From assembly GCA_037414955.1 (NCBI GenBank), contig JBBEWH010000074.1:11863-75862 (forward strand): a stretch of 64,000 nucleotides of DNA, in the 5' to 3' direction. Source of the stretch: Phytohabitans sp037414955. GTDB taxonomy: Bacteria; Actinomycetota; Actinomycetes; Mycobacteriales; Micromonosporaceae. The translations under genes and the position numbers were made by a program. Shown here piece after piece: positions 7,710 through 15,938 of this stretch; position 1 is the stretch's first letter; every line of letters begins with the position of its first letter. The notes under the pieces are model-generated. The model was not told the DNA's origin and ran no database searches. It saw only the letters and a program-made list of their open reading frames with translations.

Positions 7710-8833
7710 GCCGGCAGGACCTCCGTGGTGAGCTCCCGGGTGCCGGTGCGGGCGGCCGCCGCGATCGCCTCGAGGGTGCGCTGGTGTTGGGCCGCGGTGT
7801 GGAAGGTGGGGTGCTCCGCAGGTGCGCCGTGGATGGCGGCCGCGACCAAGCGGTAGAGACCGGCGACGTTCGCCGCCGGGCCGTCCGCCAGGCCGGCGGG
7901 TGCGATCCGGTAGCGCTCCGGGACGGCCAACTCCTCGGGAGCCCCGGCGGCCGGCGCGATGCGGACCCGCCAGGCCGCCCAGTTGCTGTAGTGGCCAGGG
8001 TCGGCGGGCGTGACGGTCAGTGTCCCTTCGGTGCCGGCGAGCCGCAGGTGGAAGCCGTCCGGGCCGCGACCGTTGCCGCCCTGGAGCGTCATCGAGGCGA
8101 CCGCACCGCCGGCCAGGCGCCCGGCGACGGCCACCTGGCCGGCCACCTCGTTCGCCACCGCCTCGCCGGTCTCCACGACCCGTACCCGGTCGTGCCGGTT
8201 GGCGGTCACCGCCGATACCTCGACCAGCTCGCCGGCGACCAGTTCGACGGCGGCGAGCGCGTGACCCACCATGATCGTCAGCACGTCGTTGGCCGTGCCG
8301 GCCGCCAGACCCCAGCTCAGGTCGCGCAGGATCCGGCTGCCGCCGAGCGGGTCGGCCCCGCCTGCGAACGCGACCGACTCCACCTGCCCGATCCGCCCTT
8401 CCCGGACGAGGTCGCGGACGAAGCGAGCGCCCGGCGACGCGTACACCTGCAGGCCCACCGCGTGTACCACGCCGGCCTCGGCCGCCGCCCCGGCCAGCGC
8501 CGCCGCCTCGCCGGCGCCGACCGTGAGCGGCCACTCGGAGAGCACGTGCTTGCCCGCGGCGAGGGCGGCCCGCACGGCCGGCGCGTGGTCGGGCGCCTTC
8601 ACCGACACGACCACCAAATCGACGTCGGGATGGCGGGCGAGCGTGGCGGCGCCGGCGAAGGCGTGCCGCGCCCCGTACGCGCCGGCCGCCGCCCGGGCGC
8701 TCTCCTCGTGCGTCGTCGCGACCGCGACGAGGTCGTACTCGTCGAGACTGGCGAGTGCCGGCACGTGGGCCGCGGCGGCCCACCCGCGCGCCGCGCTGGC
8801 GCCGACGATCCCGACCCGGATCTTTCCTGTCAC
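7706..8833 (-). CDS. Gfo/Idh/MocA family oxidoreductase (Gal80-like, EKP motif altered)
   Basis: A 375-residue two-domain NAD(P)-dependent oxidoreductase. The N-terminal Rossmann domain has IRVGIVGASAARGW at residues 5-18; the C-terminal alpha/beta domain begins near 130. The family motif EKP reads E-W-P (SEWPLTVG), so the lysine normally involved in catalysis is absent, as in Gal80-like members; the protein may bind NAD and sugar without ordinary dehydrogenase turnover, or use another base. First gene of a two-gene unit with the epimerase, transcribed away from a TetR gene with which it shares a promoter region holding two TACCN4GGTA sites. Confidence 0.8.
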   Translation of the reverse strand: MTGKIRVGIVGASAARGWAAAAHVPALASLDEYDLVAVATTHEESARAAAGAYGARHAFAGAATLARHPDVDLVVVSVKAPDHAPAVRAALAAGKHVLSEWPLTVGAGEAAALAGAAAEAGVVHAVGLQVYASPGARFVRDLVREGRIGQVESVAFAGGADPLGGSRILRDLSWGLAAGTANDVLTIMVGHALAAVELVAGELVEVSAVTANRHDRVRVVETGEAVANEVAGQVAVAGRLAGGAVASMTLQGGNGRGPDGFHLRLAGTEGTLTVTPADPGHYSNWAAWRVRIAPAAGAPEELAVPERYRIAPAGLADGPAANVAGLYRLVAAAIHGAPAEHPTFHTAAQHQRTLEAIAAAARTGTRELTTEVLPA

Positions 8834-8841
8834 AGCTATAC

Positions 8842-8881
8842 CCCCGCTAGTTATGTACCTGACGGTATGAAACTAGCGGGG
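8842..8881. promoter_or_regulatory. TetR operator O1 inside an 11-bp inverted repeat
   Basis: TACCTGACGGTA (8856-8867) is a dyad of TACC/GGTA with a 4-bp centre. It sits in the 18-base centre of a larger perfect inverted repeat, CCCCGCTAGTT (8842-8852) and AACTAGCGGGG (8871-8881). It lies just upstream of the Gfo/Idh start and is a candidate binding site of the adjacent TetR protein. Confidence 0.65.
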
Positions 8882-8908
8882 CGCAATCGCGCCGGTCAAG
8901 AGGTAACG

Positions 8909-8920
8909 TACCGATAGGTA
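8909..8920. promoter_or_regulatory. TetR operator O2
   Basis: TACCGATAGGTA, same TACC-N4-GGTA arms as O1 and 53 bp from it, close to the start of the TetR gene. Two like sites in one divergent promoter suggest autoregulation plus control of the oxidoreductase pair. Confidence 0.65.
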
Positions 8921-8942
8921 AAAAACTTCGAGGGGGTACTCC

Positions 8943-9533
8943 ATGGCGGGCGGGCGGCCGCGGGCGTTCGACGAGGACGCCGCGCTGGACCGGGCGCTGG
9001 AGGTGTTCTGGCGGCAGGGATACGAGGGCACCGCGCTCTCCGACCTCACCGCGGCGATGGGCATCAACCGGCCCAGCCTCTACGGCGCCTTCGGCAACAA
9101 GGAGGCGCTCTTCCGCCGGGTGCTCGACCGGTACATCGACGGGCCAGGCGGGTTCGCGGCCGCGGCGCTGGCCGAGCCGCAGGCCCGGGACGTGGTGGAG
9201 CGGCTGCTGACCGGGGCGGTGGAACTGACCACCGGACCGGGGCACCCGGGGTGTCTGAGCGTCCGCAACGCACAGGCCTGCGGCCCCGATTCCGACTCGG
9301 TGCGCCACGAGGTGGTCGGACGTCGCGAGGCTGGCTTCCGCGCGCTCCGCGAACGGCTGGAGCGGGCCCGGGACGAGGGAGACCTGCCCACCGGAGCCGA
9401 CCCGGCCGCCCTCGCCCGATACGTCCACACGGTCTCCGACGGTATCGCCGCCCAAGCGGCCAACGGCGCCACGGCCGACGAACTGCGTCGCGTCGTGGCG
9501 GTCGCTCTCCAAGTATGGCCGACGGACGCGTAA
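8943..9533 (+). CDS. TetR/AcrR family transcriptional regulator
   Basis: A 196-residue TetR-type repressor. The helix-turn-helix lies in residues 8-55 (EVFWRQGYEGTALSDLTAAMGI followed by NRPSLYGAFGNKEALF), and the remaining helices form the ligand-binding and dimer domain, with the TTGPGHPGCLSV segment seen in the AefR/NemR-like branch. ATG 8943 is preceded by GAGGGGG. Divergent from the Gfo/Idh-epimerase pair; two TACCN4GGTA operators lie between. The ligand is unknown; by context it may be the substrate of the oxidoreductases. Confidence 0.85.
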   Translation: MAGGRPRAFDEDAALDRALEVFWRQGYEGTALSDLTAAMGINRPSLYGAFGNKEALFRRVLDRYIDGPGGFAAAALAEPQARDVVERLLTGAVELTTGPGHPGCLSVRNAQACGPDSDSVRHEVVGRREAGFRALRERLERARDEGDLPTGADPAALARYVHTVSDGIAAQAANGATADELRRVVAVALQVWPTDA

Positions 9534-9555
9534 CCCACGAGCGAAGAGCGCTCCC

Positions 9556-9572
9556 GCTCGCGAGACGCGAGC
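9556..9572 (+). terminator. Possible hairpin terminator after TetR
   Basis: GCTCGCG / CGCGAGC arms with a 3-base loop, 23 bp after the TetR stop. Short but perfect; no T-tract. The rest of the gap to 9728 shows no gene. Confidence 0.4.
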
Positions 9573-9728
9573 CTGCGGGCCAGGTACCGCCGCGTACCCT
9601 GAGGACTAGCCGTACGCGCAGACGTACTCGCTCGCCTGAAGCAGGGCTCGCTCTGGCGCCCTGAACCCTGATGCACTTCCATAGTGGACGGATGAGCGAA
9701 ACATGCTGAAGATCGACCGGTCGGCCCG

Positions 9729-10730
9729 GTGAGGGTGGCCATGCTCGGACCGGTGGCGTGGCGTACCCCGCCTCGCCACTACGGGCCGTGGGAACAGGTG
9801 ACGAGCCTACTGACCGAGGGGCTGGTCGCCCGGGGTGTGGATGTGACCCTGTTCGCCACCCTGGACTCGGTGACCTCGGCTCGCCTGGACGGGGTGTGCC
9901 CGCGGGGATACGCCGACGATCCTGGCGTGGACGGGCGGGTGTGGGAGGCGATGCATGTCGCCCACGCGCTGGCCAGGTCCGCGGAGTTCGACCTGGTGCA
10001 CAACCACCTGGACTGGCTGACGTTGGCCTTCGCCGACCACTGCCATGCGCCGATGCTCACCACCGTCCACGGGTTCTCCGGTGCGGGGATCCTGCCCGCG
10101 TACGCGAAGGCGCGCTCGGCGTACGTCTCGATCTCCGACGCGGACCGCGCGGACGGCTTGGACTACGTCGACACGGTGTACCACGGTATCGATCTTGATG
10201 GGTTGCCGTTCGCGCCCGACGGAGGGCCCGGGCTGGTCGTCTTCGGCCGGGTGCACCCGGACAAGGGCACCCACACAGCGATCGAGATCGCACGGGCGGC
10301 GGGCCGGCCGCTGACGATATGCGGGATCGTCCAGGACGAGCGGTACTTCACCGAACAGGTGGCCCCACACATCGACGGGGACCGGGTCACGTTCCTCGGT
10401 TCGGTTGGACCGCTACGCCGTGCTGAGATCCTCGGTGGCAGCGCGGCCCTGCTGCACCCGATCGCCTTCGACGAGCCGTTCGGCCTGTCTGTGGTGGAGT
10501 CCATGGCGTGCGGCACGCCAGTGGTGGCGTACCGGCGTGGGTCGATGCCCGAGGTGGTCGACGAGGGCGTGACCGGTCTGCTGGTGGACACCGTCGAGCA
10601 GGCCGTGGCGGCCGTCGCCCGGATCGCCGCGATCGACCGGGCGGGCTGCCGCGCCCGGGCCGAGCAGCGCTTCGGCGCCGATCGGATGGTGGCCGACTAC
10701 CTGCGCGTCTATCGCGACATCCGTCGCTGA
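9729..10730 (+). CDS. GT4 family glycosyltransferase
   Basis: A 333-residue GT-B retaining glycosyltransferase. The first half begins MRVAMLGPVAWRTPPRHYGPWE, a donor-side loop common to GT4 enzymes, and contains FDLVHNHLDW. The second half has FGRVHPDKGT and the EX7E region in DEPFGLSVVESMACGTPVVAY, which binds the nucleotide-sugar donor. No membrane segment or signal. GTG 9729 fits the family N-terminus. It stands 197 bp before a second GT4 gene and the (alpha/alpha)6 and GH130 genes, which suggests a joint role in making or turning over a mannose-containing glycan. Donor unknown (GDP-mannose is a reasonable guess). Confidence 0.85.
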   Translation: MRVAMLGPVAWRTPPRHYGPWEQVTSLLTEGLVARGVDVTLFATLDSVTSARLDGVCPRGYADDPGVDGRVWEAMHVAHALARSAEFDLVHNHLDWLTLAFADHCHAPMLTTVHGFSGAGILPAYAKARSAYVSISDADRADGLDYVDTVYHGIDLDGLPFAPDGGPGLVVFGRVHPDKGTHTAIEIARAAGRPLTICGIVQDERYFTEQVAPHIDGDRVTFLGSVGPLRRAEILGGSAALLHPIAFDEPFGLSVVESMACGTPVVAYRRGSMPEVVDEGVTGLLVDTVEQAVAAVARIAAIDRAGCRARAEQRFGADRMVADYLRVYRDIRR

Positions 10731-10927
10731 TGGCCGCTGCTGATAGGCTCGGTGTACCGAGATCTCCAAGGGTCCGGCACAGGTTCGCGGCAGGCCGGAT
10801 CCCGCAGAGGCGGCGGTCGGCGCGCGCCCGTTCCGCTCGCCATACACGCTGGCCGGTGGGCGCCTTTCCCGCGTGAGGCTCGCATCCCGCTCCTGTGGCG
10901 GCGGCCGCCAACCGGAAGGCACGGTCT

Positions 10928-12097
10928 ATGGCCGGCACATACGGTTTCCTCAGCACGCATCCCCCGACCCGGTGCGGACTGGCAACGTTCAACGCCGCCC
11001 TGGCGAGCCATCTCACGGCCGGCGGCACGACCGGGGGCGTGGTACGCGTCACCGCTGGCGGCGACGACGACGGCCGGGCCGCGCACGCCGGGCGGCTTGG
11101 CGCGTCCGGACCGGGCGTCGTGCACACCTGGTCGGCGCACAACCGGACCGGCTGGTTGGCCGCGGCGGCGGCCCTCAACCGCTTCGACGTCGCCATCGTC
11201 CAACACGAGTACGGCATCTACTCCGGACCCGACGGCGCGGACGTCCTGCCGCTGCTGCGCGAGCTCACGGTGCCCAGCATCGTGGTCCTGCATACCGTGC
11301 TGGCCCATCCCACCGCCCGGCAGAAGGCGCTGCTGGAGCAGATCGTGGCCGCGGCGGGCGCGGTCGTCACCATGACCGGGACGGCCCGCGACCGGCTCCT
11401 CATCGGCTACGCCGTCGACGCCGCCAAGGTCACCGTGATCCCGCACGGCACCGCCGACCACACCAGCGCACCGACCGAACCGCGCCCGCGTCCGCACCTG
11501 CTGACCTGGGGCCTGCTCGGGCCGGGCAAGGGCATCGAATGGGCATTGCGGGCCGTCGCCCGGCTGGGCGATCTCCGCCCGACGCCCAGCTACACCATCG
11601 CGGGCCGGACGCATCCGAAGGTGCTCGAACACCATGGGGAGGCCTATCGCGAGGACCTGCAGCGGCTCGGCGCGTTGTTGGGCATTTCCCATGCCGTCGA
11701 CTACCAGCCGGTCTACTTCGACGACACCGCCCTGGGCCGCCTGATCCGTTCCGCCGACGTCGTCGTGCTGCCGTACGACTCCCACGAGCAGGTAACCTCC
11801 GGCGTCCTCATCGAAGCCGTCGCCGCCGGAGTTCCGGTCGTGGCCACTCACTTTCCGCACGCCGCGGAGCTGCTGACCGACGGCCCTGGCCTGCTCGTCC
11901 CGCACCGGGATCCGGCAGCACTGGCCGCCGCCATCCGGCGGGTCCTGACCGAGCCCGGCCTGGCCGCCAGCCTCGCCGGCCGCACCCGCTCGCTGACCCC
12001 GACGCTGCTATGGCCCGCAGTGGCGGCGCGCTACCGGACGCTCGCCGAGCGGGTCCTCGCCGCCCGACCGCCCGCCGTCGCCGCGGCACCCGCATGA
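10928..12097 (+). CDS. GT4 family glycosyltransferase
   Basis: A 389-residue GT-B enzyme. It begins GTYGFLSTHPPTRCGLATFNAAL, a pattern found in a subset of GT4 proteins (PP..CG.A.F). LTWGLLGPGKGIEWAL marks the C-terminal donor domain and HEQVTSGVLIEAVAAGVPVVATHFPHA carries the donor-binding glutamates, with DGPGLLVPHRDPAALA after it. I chose ATG 10928, after GGAAGG, rather than a start at 10895. Its stop overlaps the start of the next gene by ATGA, so the following two genes are coupled to it. Confidence 0.85.
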   Translation: MAGTYGFLSTHPPTRCGLATFNAALASHLTAGGTTGGVVRVTAGGDDDGRAAHAGRLGASGPGVVHTWSAHNRTGWLAAAAALNRFDVAIVQHEYGIYSGPDGADVLPLLRELTVPSIVVLHTVLAHPTARQKALLEQIVAAAGAVVTMTGTARDRLLIGYAVDAAKVTVIPHGTADHTSAPTEPRPRPHLLTWGLLGPGKGIEWALRAVARLGDLRPTPSYTIAGRTHPKVLEHHGEAYREDLQRLGALLGISHAVDYQPVYFDDTALGRLIRSADVVVLPYDSHEQVTSGVLIEAVAAGVPVVATHFPHAAELLTDGPGLLVPHRDPAALAAAIRRVLTEPGLAASLAGRTRSLTPTLLWPAVAARYRTLAERVLAARPPAVAAAPA

Positions 12098-13134
12098 CCG
12101 CACCCAGTGTCGCCACGCCGGCCACCGGCATCCCCGCGCCCGCTCCCACCTTCGCGCACCTGGCGCGAATGACCGACGACACCGGCCTGTTCGAGCACGC
12201 GCGGCACGCCATCGCACGCCGCCAGCACGGCTACTGCACCGACGACATCGCCCGTGGCCTCGTCGTCACCAGCCGCGAACCCGACCCGCCCGCCGAGGTG
12301 CTGCGACTCGCGGAGTGCTACCTGACCTTCCTCACCCACGCCCAGGACGGCACCGGCGCGTTCCACAACCGGCTCGCCCACAACCGGCGCTGGACCGACG
12401 AGCCCGGCCTCGGCGACTGGTGGGGACGCGCGCTCTGGGGCCTCGGCACCGCCGCTGTCCGCAGCCCCGCCCGCTGGATCCGCGACGAGGCCCTCGTCGC
12501 GTTCACCCTCGGCGCCGCTCGACGATCTCTCGCGCCGCGGGCCATGGCCTTCGCCGGCCTCGGCGCTGCCGAGGTACTGCGCGGCGACCCGGACAACACC
12601 GCCGCGGCCGCCCTGCTGGCCGATGCCGCCACCGCCATCGGCGCGCTCGGCGACGGCCCGGAGTGGCCGTGGCCGCAACCGCGCCTGGCGTACGCGAACG
12701 CCGCCCTCGCCGAGGTCGTCATCGCCGCCGGCCACCTGAGCGCCGACCGGCCGCTGCTCGCCACCGGCCTGCGGATGCTCAGCTGGCTACGCGACATCCA
12801 ACTTTTCGACGGCCGGCTCTCGGTCATCCCCGCCGACGGGTGGCACCGCCACGCCCCGCGGCCCCGGTACGACCAGCAACCGATCGAGGTCGCCGCCCTC
12901 GCCGACGCCTGCGCCACCGCCGCGACCGTCACCGGCGACCCGGCCTGGAGCACCGGCGTCCGGCAGGCCGTCGCCTGGTTCCTCGGCGACAACGACGCCG
13001 GCACACCGATGTGGGACCCCGCGACGGGTGGCGGCTATGACGGCCTGACGCCGCACGGACCCAACCTCAACCAGGGCGCCGAGTCGACCCTCGCCCTCAT
13101 CTCCACCCTGCAACACGCCCGGCGATGGTCATGA
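12094..13134 (+). CDS. (Alpha/alpha)6-barrel protein of glycan metabolism, function unassigned
   Basis: A 346-residue protein built of repeated helical pairs: RHGYCTDDIARGL-like opening (RQHGYCTDDIARGLVV near residue 37), then WWGRALWGLGTA, and near the end DQQPIEVAALADACATA and GPNLNQGAESTLALI. The acidic and aromatic motifs in inter-helix loops are those of (alpha/alpha)6 glycosidases or epimerases. It is regularly annotated only as a glycosyltransferase-associated protein. It is translationally coupled on both sides (ATGA at 12094 and at 13131), which ties it firmly to the GT4 and the GH130 phosphorylase. Possible roles are a glycoside hydrolase or a sugar epimerase feeding the phosphorylase. 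Confidence 0.6.
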   Translation: MTAPSVATPATGIPAPAPTFAHLARMTDDTGLFEHARHAIARRQHGYCTDDIARGLVVTSREPDPPAEVLRLAECYLTFLTHAQDGTGAFHNRLAHNRRWTDEPGLGDWWGRALWGLGTAAVRSPARWIRDEALVAFTLGAARRSLAPRAMAFAGLGAAEVLRGDPDNTAAAALLADAATAIGALGDGPEWPWPQPRLAYANAALAEVVIAAGHLSADRPLLATGLRMLSWLRDIQLFDGRLSVIPADGWHRHAPRPRYDQQPIEVAALADACATAATVTGDPAWSTGVRQAVAWFLGDNDAGTPMWDPATGGGYDGLTPHGPNLNQGAESTLALISTLQHARRWS

Positions 13135-14603
13135 TCGAGGAACGGCCGGACCTGGCCGTCCGGCTGGACGCCAGCCTGACCCCCGACCCGCGACGGGTCA
13201 TCGTCAAACTCTTCGTGCCCGGCGAGGACGCCGCCCTGGTGCGCACCCGGGCCTCCGCCCTCATCGAACGCATCGCACAGCTCGGCGAGGACGAGACGAG
13301 CCAGCTGCTGAGCCAGACCCTGAAGCGCTTCGGTGACCGGCACCACGACCTCGAATCGACCTTCCGGCACCACTACGACCTCGTCCACCACCGGGTCGCC
13401 GCAGCCACCGACCTGTCCCCCACGGCCCGCCTGCTGGTCGGCGCCTACTTCAGCCACGAGTACGCCGTAGAAGCTGCCGCCCTGTGCAACCCGTCGATGG
13501 TGCCGCACCCCGACCAGTCCACACTGGACAGCGGCCAACTCCGCGTCGCGGTCAGCCTGCGCCAGATCGGCGAGGGGCACCTGTCCTCCATCGGCTTCGC
13601 CGGCGCGGTCATCGGACCCGGCAGCCGCCTCACCGTCGCCGACCGGTCCGGACCGCTGGTCACCGGCGACCGCGTCAGCGCCCGCCACCGGCGCGACCTG
13701 CTCGCCGCCGGACTGGCCGAGGACGGGTGGGACAACGAGGTCTCCGCGACCGTGCTCGGATCCCTGCCCGAGCACTTCGACGACGACGACTTCGAGCGGG
13801 CGCTGGTGAGGGTACCCACCGACCTGCTCACCCGCACCACTACCCAGGGCACGCTCGAGCAGTTGCGCCGCATCGCCACCGCCAGCTACGCCGTGAGCTT
13901 CCCCGCCGACGTCCCCCTCCACCAGCGGGTGCTCTGGCCGGCGACCTCCGCCGAGAGCAACGGGATGGAGGACGCCCGCTTCGTCAGGTTCACCGGCGAC
14001 GACGGCGAGTCCGGGTACCACGCCACCTACACCGCCTACGACGGCCGGCACATCGCCGCCCGCCGGCTCAGCAGCGACGACCTGGACCATTTCCACGTGA
14101 CCCCGATGCGTGGGCCGGGCGCGCGTAACAAGGGCGTCGCGCTGTTCCCGCGCACCGTCAATGGCCGCCAGCTCGCGCTGTGCCGCTCCGACGGCGAGAC
14201 CATCGGCCTGACCACCCTTGACGACGCCAGCAGCTGGCGGCCGCCGGTGCCGCTGCACGCCCCTCGCCGCGGCTGGGAACTGATCCAGGTCGGCAACTGC
14301 GGCTCGCCCATCGAGACCGCCGCGGGCTGGCTCGTGCTCACCCACGGCGTCGGCCCGATGCGCCGGTACGCCATCGGCGCCCTCCTGCTTGACCTGCACC
14401 AACCCGACCGGGTGCTCGCCGAACTGCCCGGCGCGCTGCTCGCCCCCAGCGACACCGAACGCAACGGCTACGTGCCCAACGTCCTCTACTCCTGCGGCGG
14501 CCTGCTGCACGCCGGCACCCTGTGGCTCCCATACGGCGCCAGCGACGCCCGCGTCGAATTCGCCACCCTCCCCCTCGCCACTCTCCTCAACGCCATGGCA
14601 TAA
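13131..14603 (+). CDS. GH130 family beta-mannoside phosphorylase/hydrolase
   Basis: A 490-residue GH130 enzyme. Family members phosphorolyse or hydrolyse beta-mannosides and release mannose 1-phosphate or mannose. Visible family motifs are SNGMEDARFVRFTG (the acid residue region), ARNKGVALFPRTVNGR, GWELIQVGNCGSPIET and RNGYVPNVLYSCGG. There is an N-terminal helical extension of about 150 residues, seen in the longer GH130 branch. Start taken as ATG 13131, whose ATGA overlap with the previous stop matches the operon style; ATG 13125 would add two residues. No signal peptide, so it acts inside the cell, consistent with salvage of a glycan made or imported by neighbours. Confidence 0.85.
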   Translation: MIEERPDLAVRLDASLTPDPRRVIVKLFVPGEDAALVRTRASALIERIAQLGEDETSQLLSQTLKRFGDRHHDLESTFRHHYDLVHHRVAAATDLSPTARLLVGAYFSHEYAVEAAALCNPSMVPHPDQSTLDSGQLRVAVSLRQIGEGHLSSIGFAGAVIGPGSRLTVADRSGPLVTGDRVSARHRRDLLAAGLAEDGWDNEVSATVLGSLPEHFDDDDFERALVRVPTDLLTRTTTQGTLEQLRRIATASYAVSFPADVPLHQRVLWPATSAESNGMEDARFVRFTGDDGESGYHATYTAYDGRHIAARRLSSDDLDHFHVTPMRGPGARNKGVALFPRTVNGRQLALCRSDGETIGLTTLDDASSWRPPVPLHAPRRGWELIQVGNCGSPIETAAGWLVLTHGVGPMRRYAIGALLLDLHQPDRVLAELPGALLAPSDTERNGYVPNVLYSCGGLLHAGTLWLPYGASDARVEFATLPLATLLNAMA

Positions 14604-14633
14604 ACCCGCGCACGCAGCACCCCCCACCTTCCG

Positions 14634-14693
14634 CCGATCAAGGCCCAAGGCACGTGGTTCGATCTCTTTTCCGCGTGCGTTTGCCCTTGATCG
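14634..14693. repeat. Imperfect inverted repeat of a dispersed GATCAAGG intergenic element
   Basis: Left arm CGATCAAGGCCCAAGGCACG (14634-14653) and right arm CGTGCGTTTGCCCTTGATCG (14674-14693) pair at 17 of 20 positions across a 20-base loop, just after the GH130 stop. A near-identical single copy of the right arm occurs at 31359-31378. It may end transcription of the GT4-GH130 operon and belongs to a dispersed repeat. Confidence 0.6.
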
Positions 14694-14898
14694 ACGCGGC
14701 TCCCCTTGATCGCCGCCGCTGGGGCGGGCGGCGGAGTTGACTTCGAGCGCACTCGAGGAGAAAGACTTCCGGCATGGATCGCGCGGACGGGTAGAGCGTG
14801 AGCGAGGCGGCGCGGGAGACGGATACTCACCCGCATCGCCGCGTCGCAGCACGACCTCGCCGCGATCGACGCCTATCGGCAGAGGGAGCACGCACGTC
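14694..14898. other. Intergenic stretch before the aldo/keto reductase
   Basis: It contains another CCTTGATCG core (14704-14712) and a GC-rich run. A short stretch just before 14899 could be read as the tail of a lost regulator, but no frame is long or recognisable enough to call. Confidence 0.3.
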
Positions 14899-15900
14899 AT
14901 GAAGTCACGGCAGCTGGGTAACAACGGGCCTCTGGTCTCCGCCATCGGGCTCGGTTGCATGGGCATGAGCTGGGCGTACGGCGCGGCCGACGACGCCGAG
15001 TCGGCTCAGGTGCTGCACCGGGCGCTGGACCTGGGCATCACTCTGCTCGACACCGCCGACGTATATGGGGCGGGTCGCAATGAGGAGCTGATCGGTCGCA
15101 CACTGGCCGGGCGGCGGGACGAGTTCCTGCTGGCCACCAAGTTCGGGCTGCGCAGCCGGGGCGGCGAGGCCCGGTCGGACCGCCCGGATACCTATGTGGA
15201 CACCTCGCCGGAGTACGTGCCGCAGGCGGCCGACGCCTCGCTGCGTCGGCTGCGGATCGACACCATCGACCTGTACTACGCGCACCGGCGTAACCCGGAC
15301 GTGCCGATCGAGGACACCGTCGGGGCGATGGCCGCGTTGGTCGCCGCCGGGAAGGTGCGGCACCTGGGCCTCTCCGAGGTGAGCCCGGAGACCCTGCGGG
15401 CGGCGTACGCGGTACACCCGATCGCCGCTGTGCAGGTGGAGTACTCGCTGTTCAGCCGGGAGCCGGAGGCCGGACTGCTGGACACCTGCCGGGAGCTCGG
15501 GGTCGCACTGGTGGCGTACTCGCCGGTCGGCCGGGGACTGCTCACCGGAGCGGTGTCCCACGTCGGCGATCTGCCCGAAGATGATTTCCGGCGGACGACG
15601 CCCCGGTTCAGCGACGCCAACCTGGACACCAACGTCAAGCTGGTCGACGCGGTGCGGGCGATCGCGAGTGAGATGGGGGCGACGCCCGCCCAGGCGGCGC
15701 TCGCCTGGCTGCTCGCACAGGACGAGTCGATCATCCCGATCCCGGGGACGAAGCGGCTCGCGTACCTGATCGAGAACACCGCGGCGGCGGACCTCGTCCT
15801 CAGCGCGGACCAGATCGCGGCGCTCAGCGCCGCGGTGCCGCCGGACGCGGTCGCCGGCGACCGCTACGCCGAGCGGGGGATGCGCCTGCTCAACCAATGA
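14899..15900 (+). CDS. Aldo/keto reductase
   Basis: A 333-residue NADPH-dependent aldo/keto reductase of the AKR11/13 type. The catalytic tetrad is present: Asp and Tyr in LLDTADVYGAGRNEELIG, Lys in LATKFGL, His in DLYYAHRRNPDVP. NADPH-binding motifs follow in the C-terminal half (IPIPGTKRLAYLIENTAA). It starts MKSRQLGNNGPLVSAIGLGCMGMSWAYG, the standard family opening; the longer upstream reading from 14737 is not coding-like. Single gene; convergent with the glycosyltransferase fusion. Substrate not predictable. Confidence 0.9.
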   Translation: MKSRQLGNNGPLVSAIGLGCMGMSWAYGAADDAESAQVLHRALDLGITLLDTADVYGAGRNEELIGRTLAGRRDEFLLATKFGLRSRGGEARSDRPDTYVDTSPEYVPQAADASLRRLRIDTIDLYYAHRRNPDVPIEDTVGAMAALVAAGKVRHLGLSEVSPETLRAAYAVHPIAAVQVEYSLFSREPEAGLLDTCRELGVALVAYSPVGRGLLTGAVSHVGDLPEDDFRRTTPRFSDANLDTNVKLVDAVRAIASEMGATPAQAALAWLLAQDESIIPIPGTKRLAYLIENTAAADLVLSADQIAALSAAVPPDAVAGDRYAERGMRLLNQ

Positions 15901-15938
15901 CCGGGCGCCCGGCGGCGCGGCGGGGCGGCAGCCGTCCC

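Noticed and set aside
6891..8783. 630-residue fusion of oxidoreductase and epimerase regions
   Set aside because: Only its last 272 residues (after MKTLVIGATGYIGS) are coding; the rest is a shadow of the Gfo/Idh gene in another frame.
14760..14898. Fragment of a regulator upstream of the aldo/keto reductase
   Set aside because: The reading LTRIAASQHDLAAIDAYRQ could be a MerR/TetR tail, but it is too short and lacks a conserved motif.
13035..14966. 643-residue open frame opposite the GH130 gene
   Set aside because: GH130 motifs are clear on the plus strand; the minus frame is low-information Gly/Ala/Arg-rich sequence.
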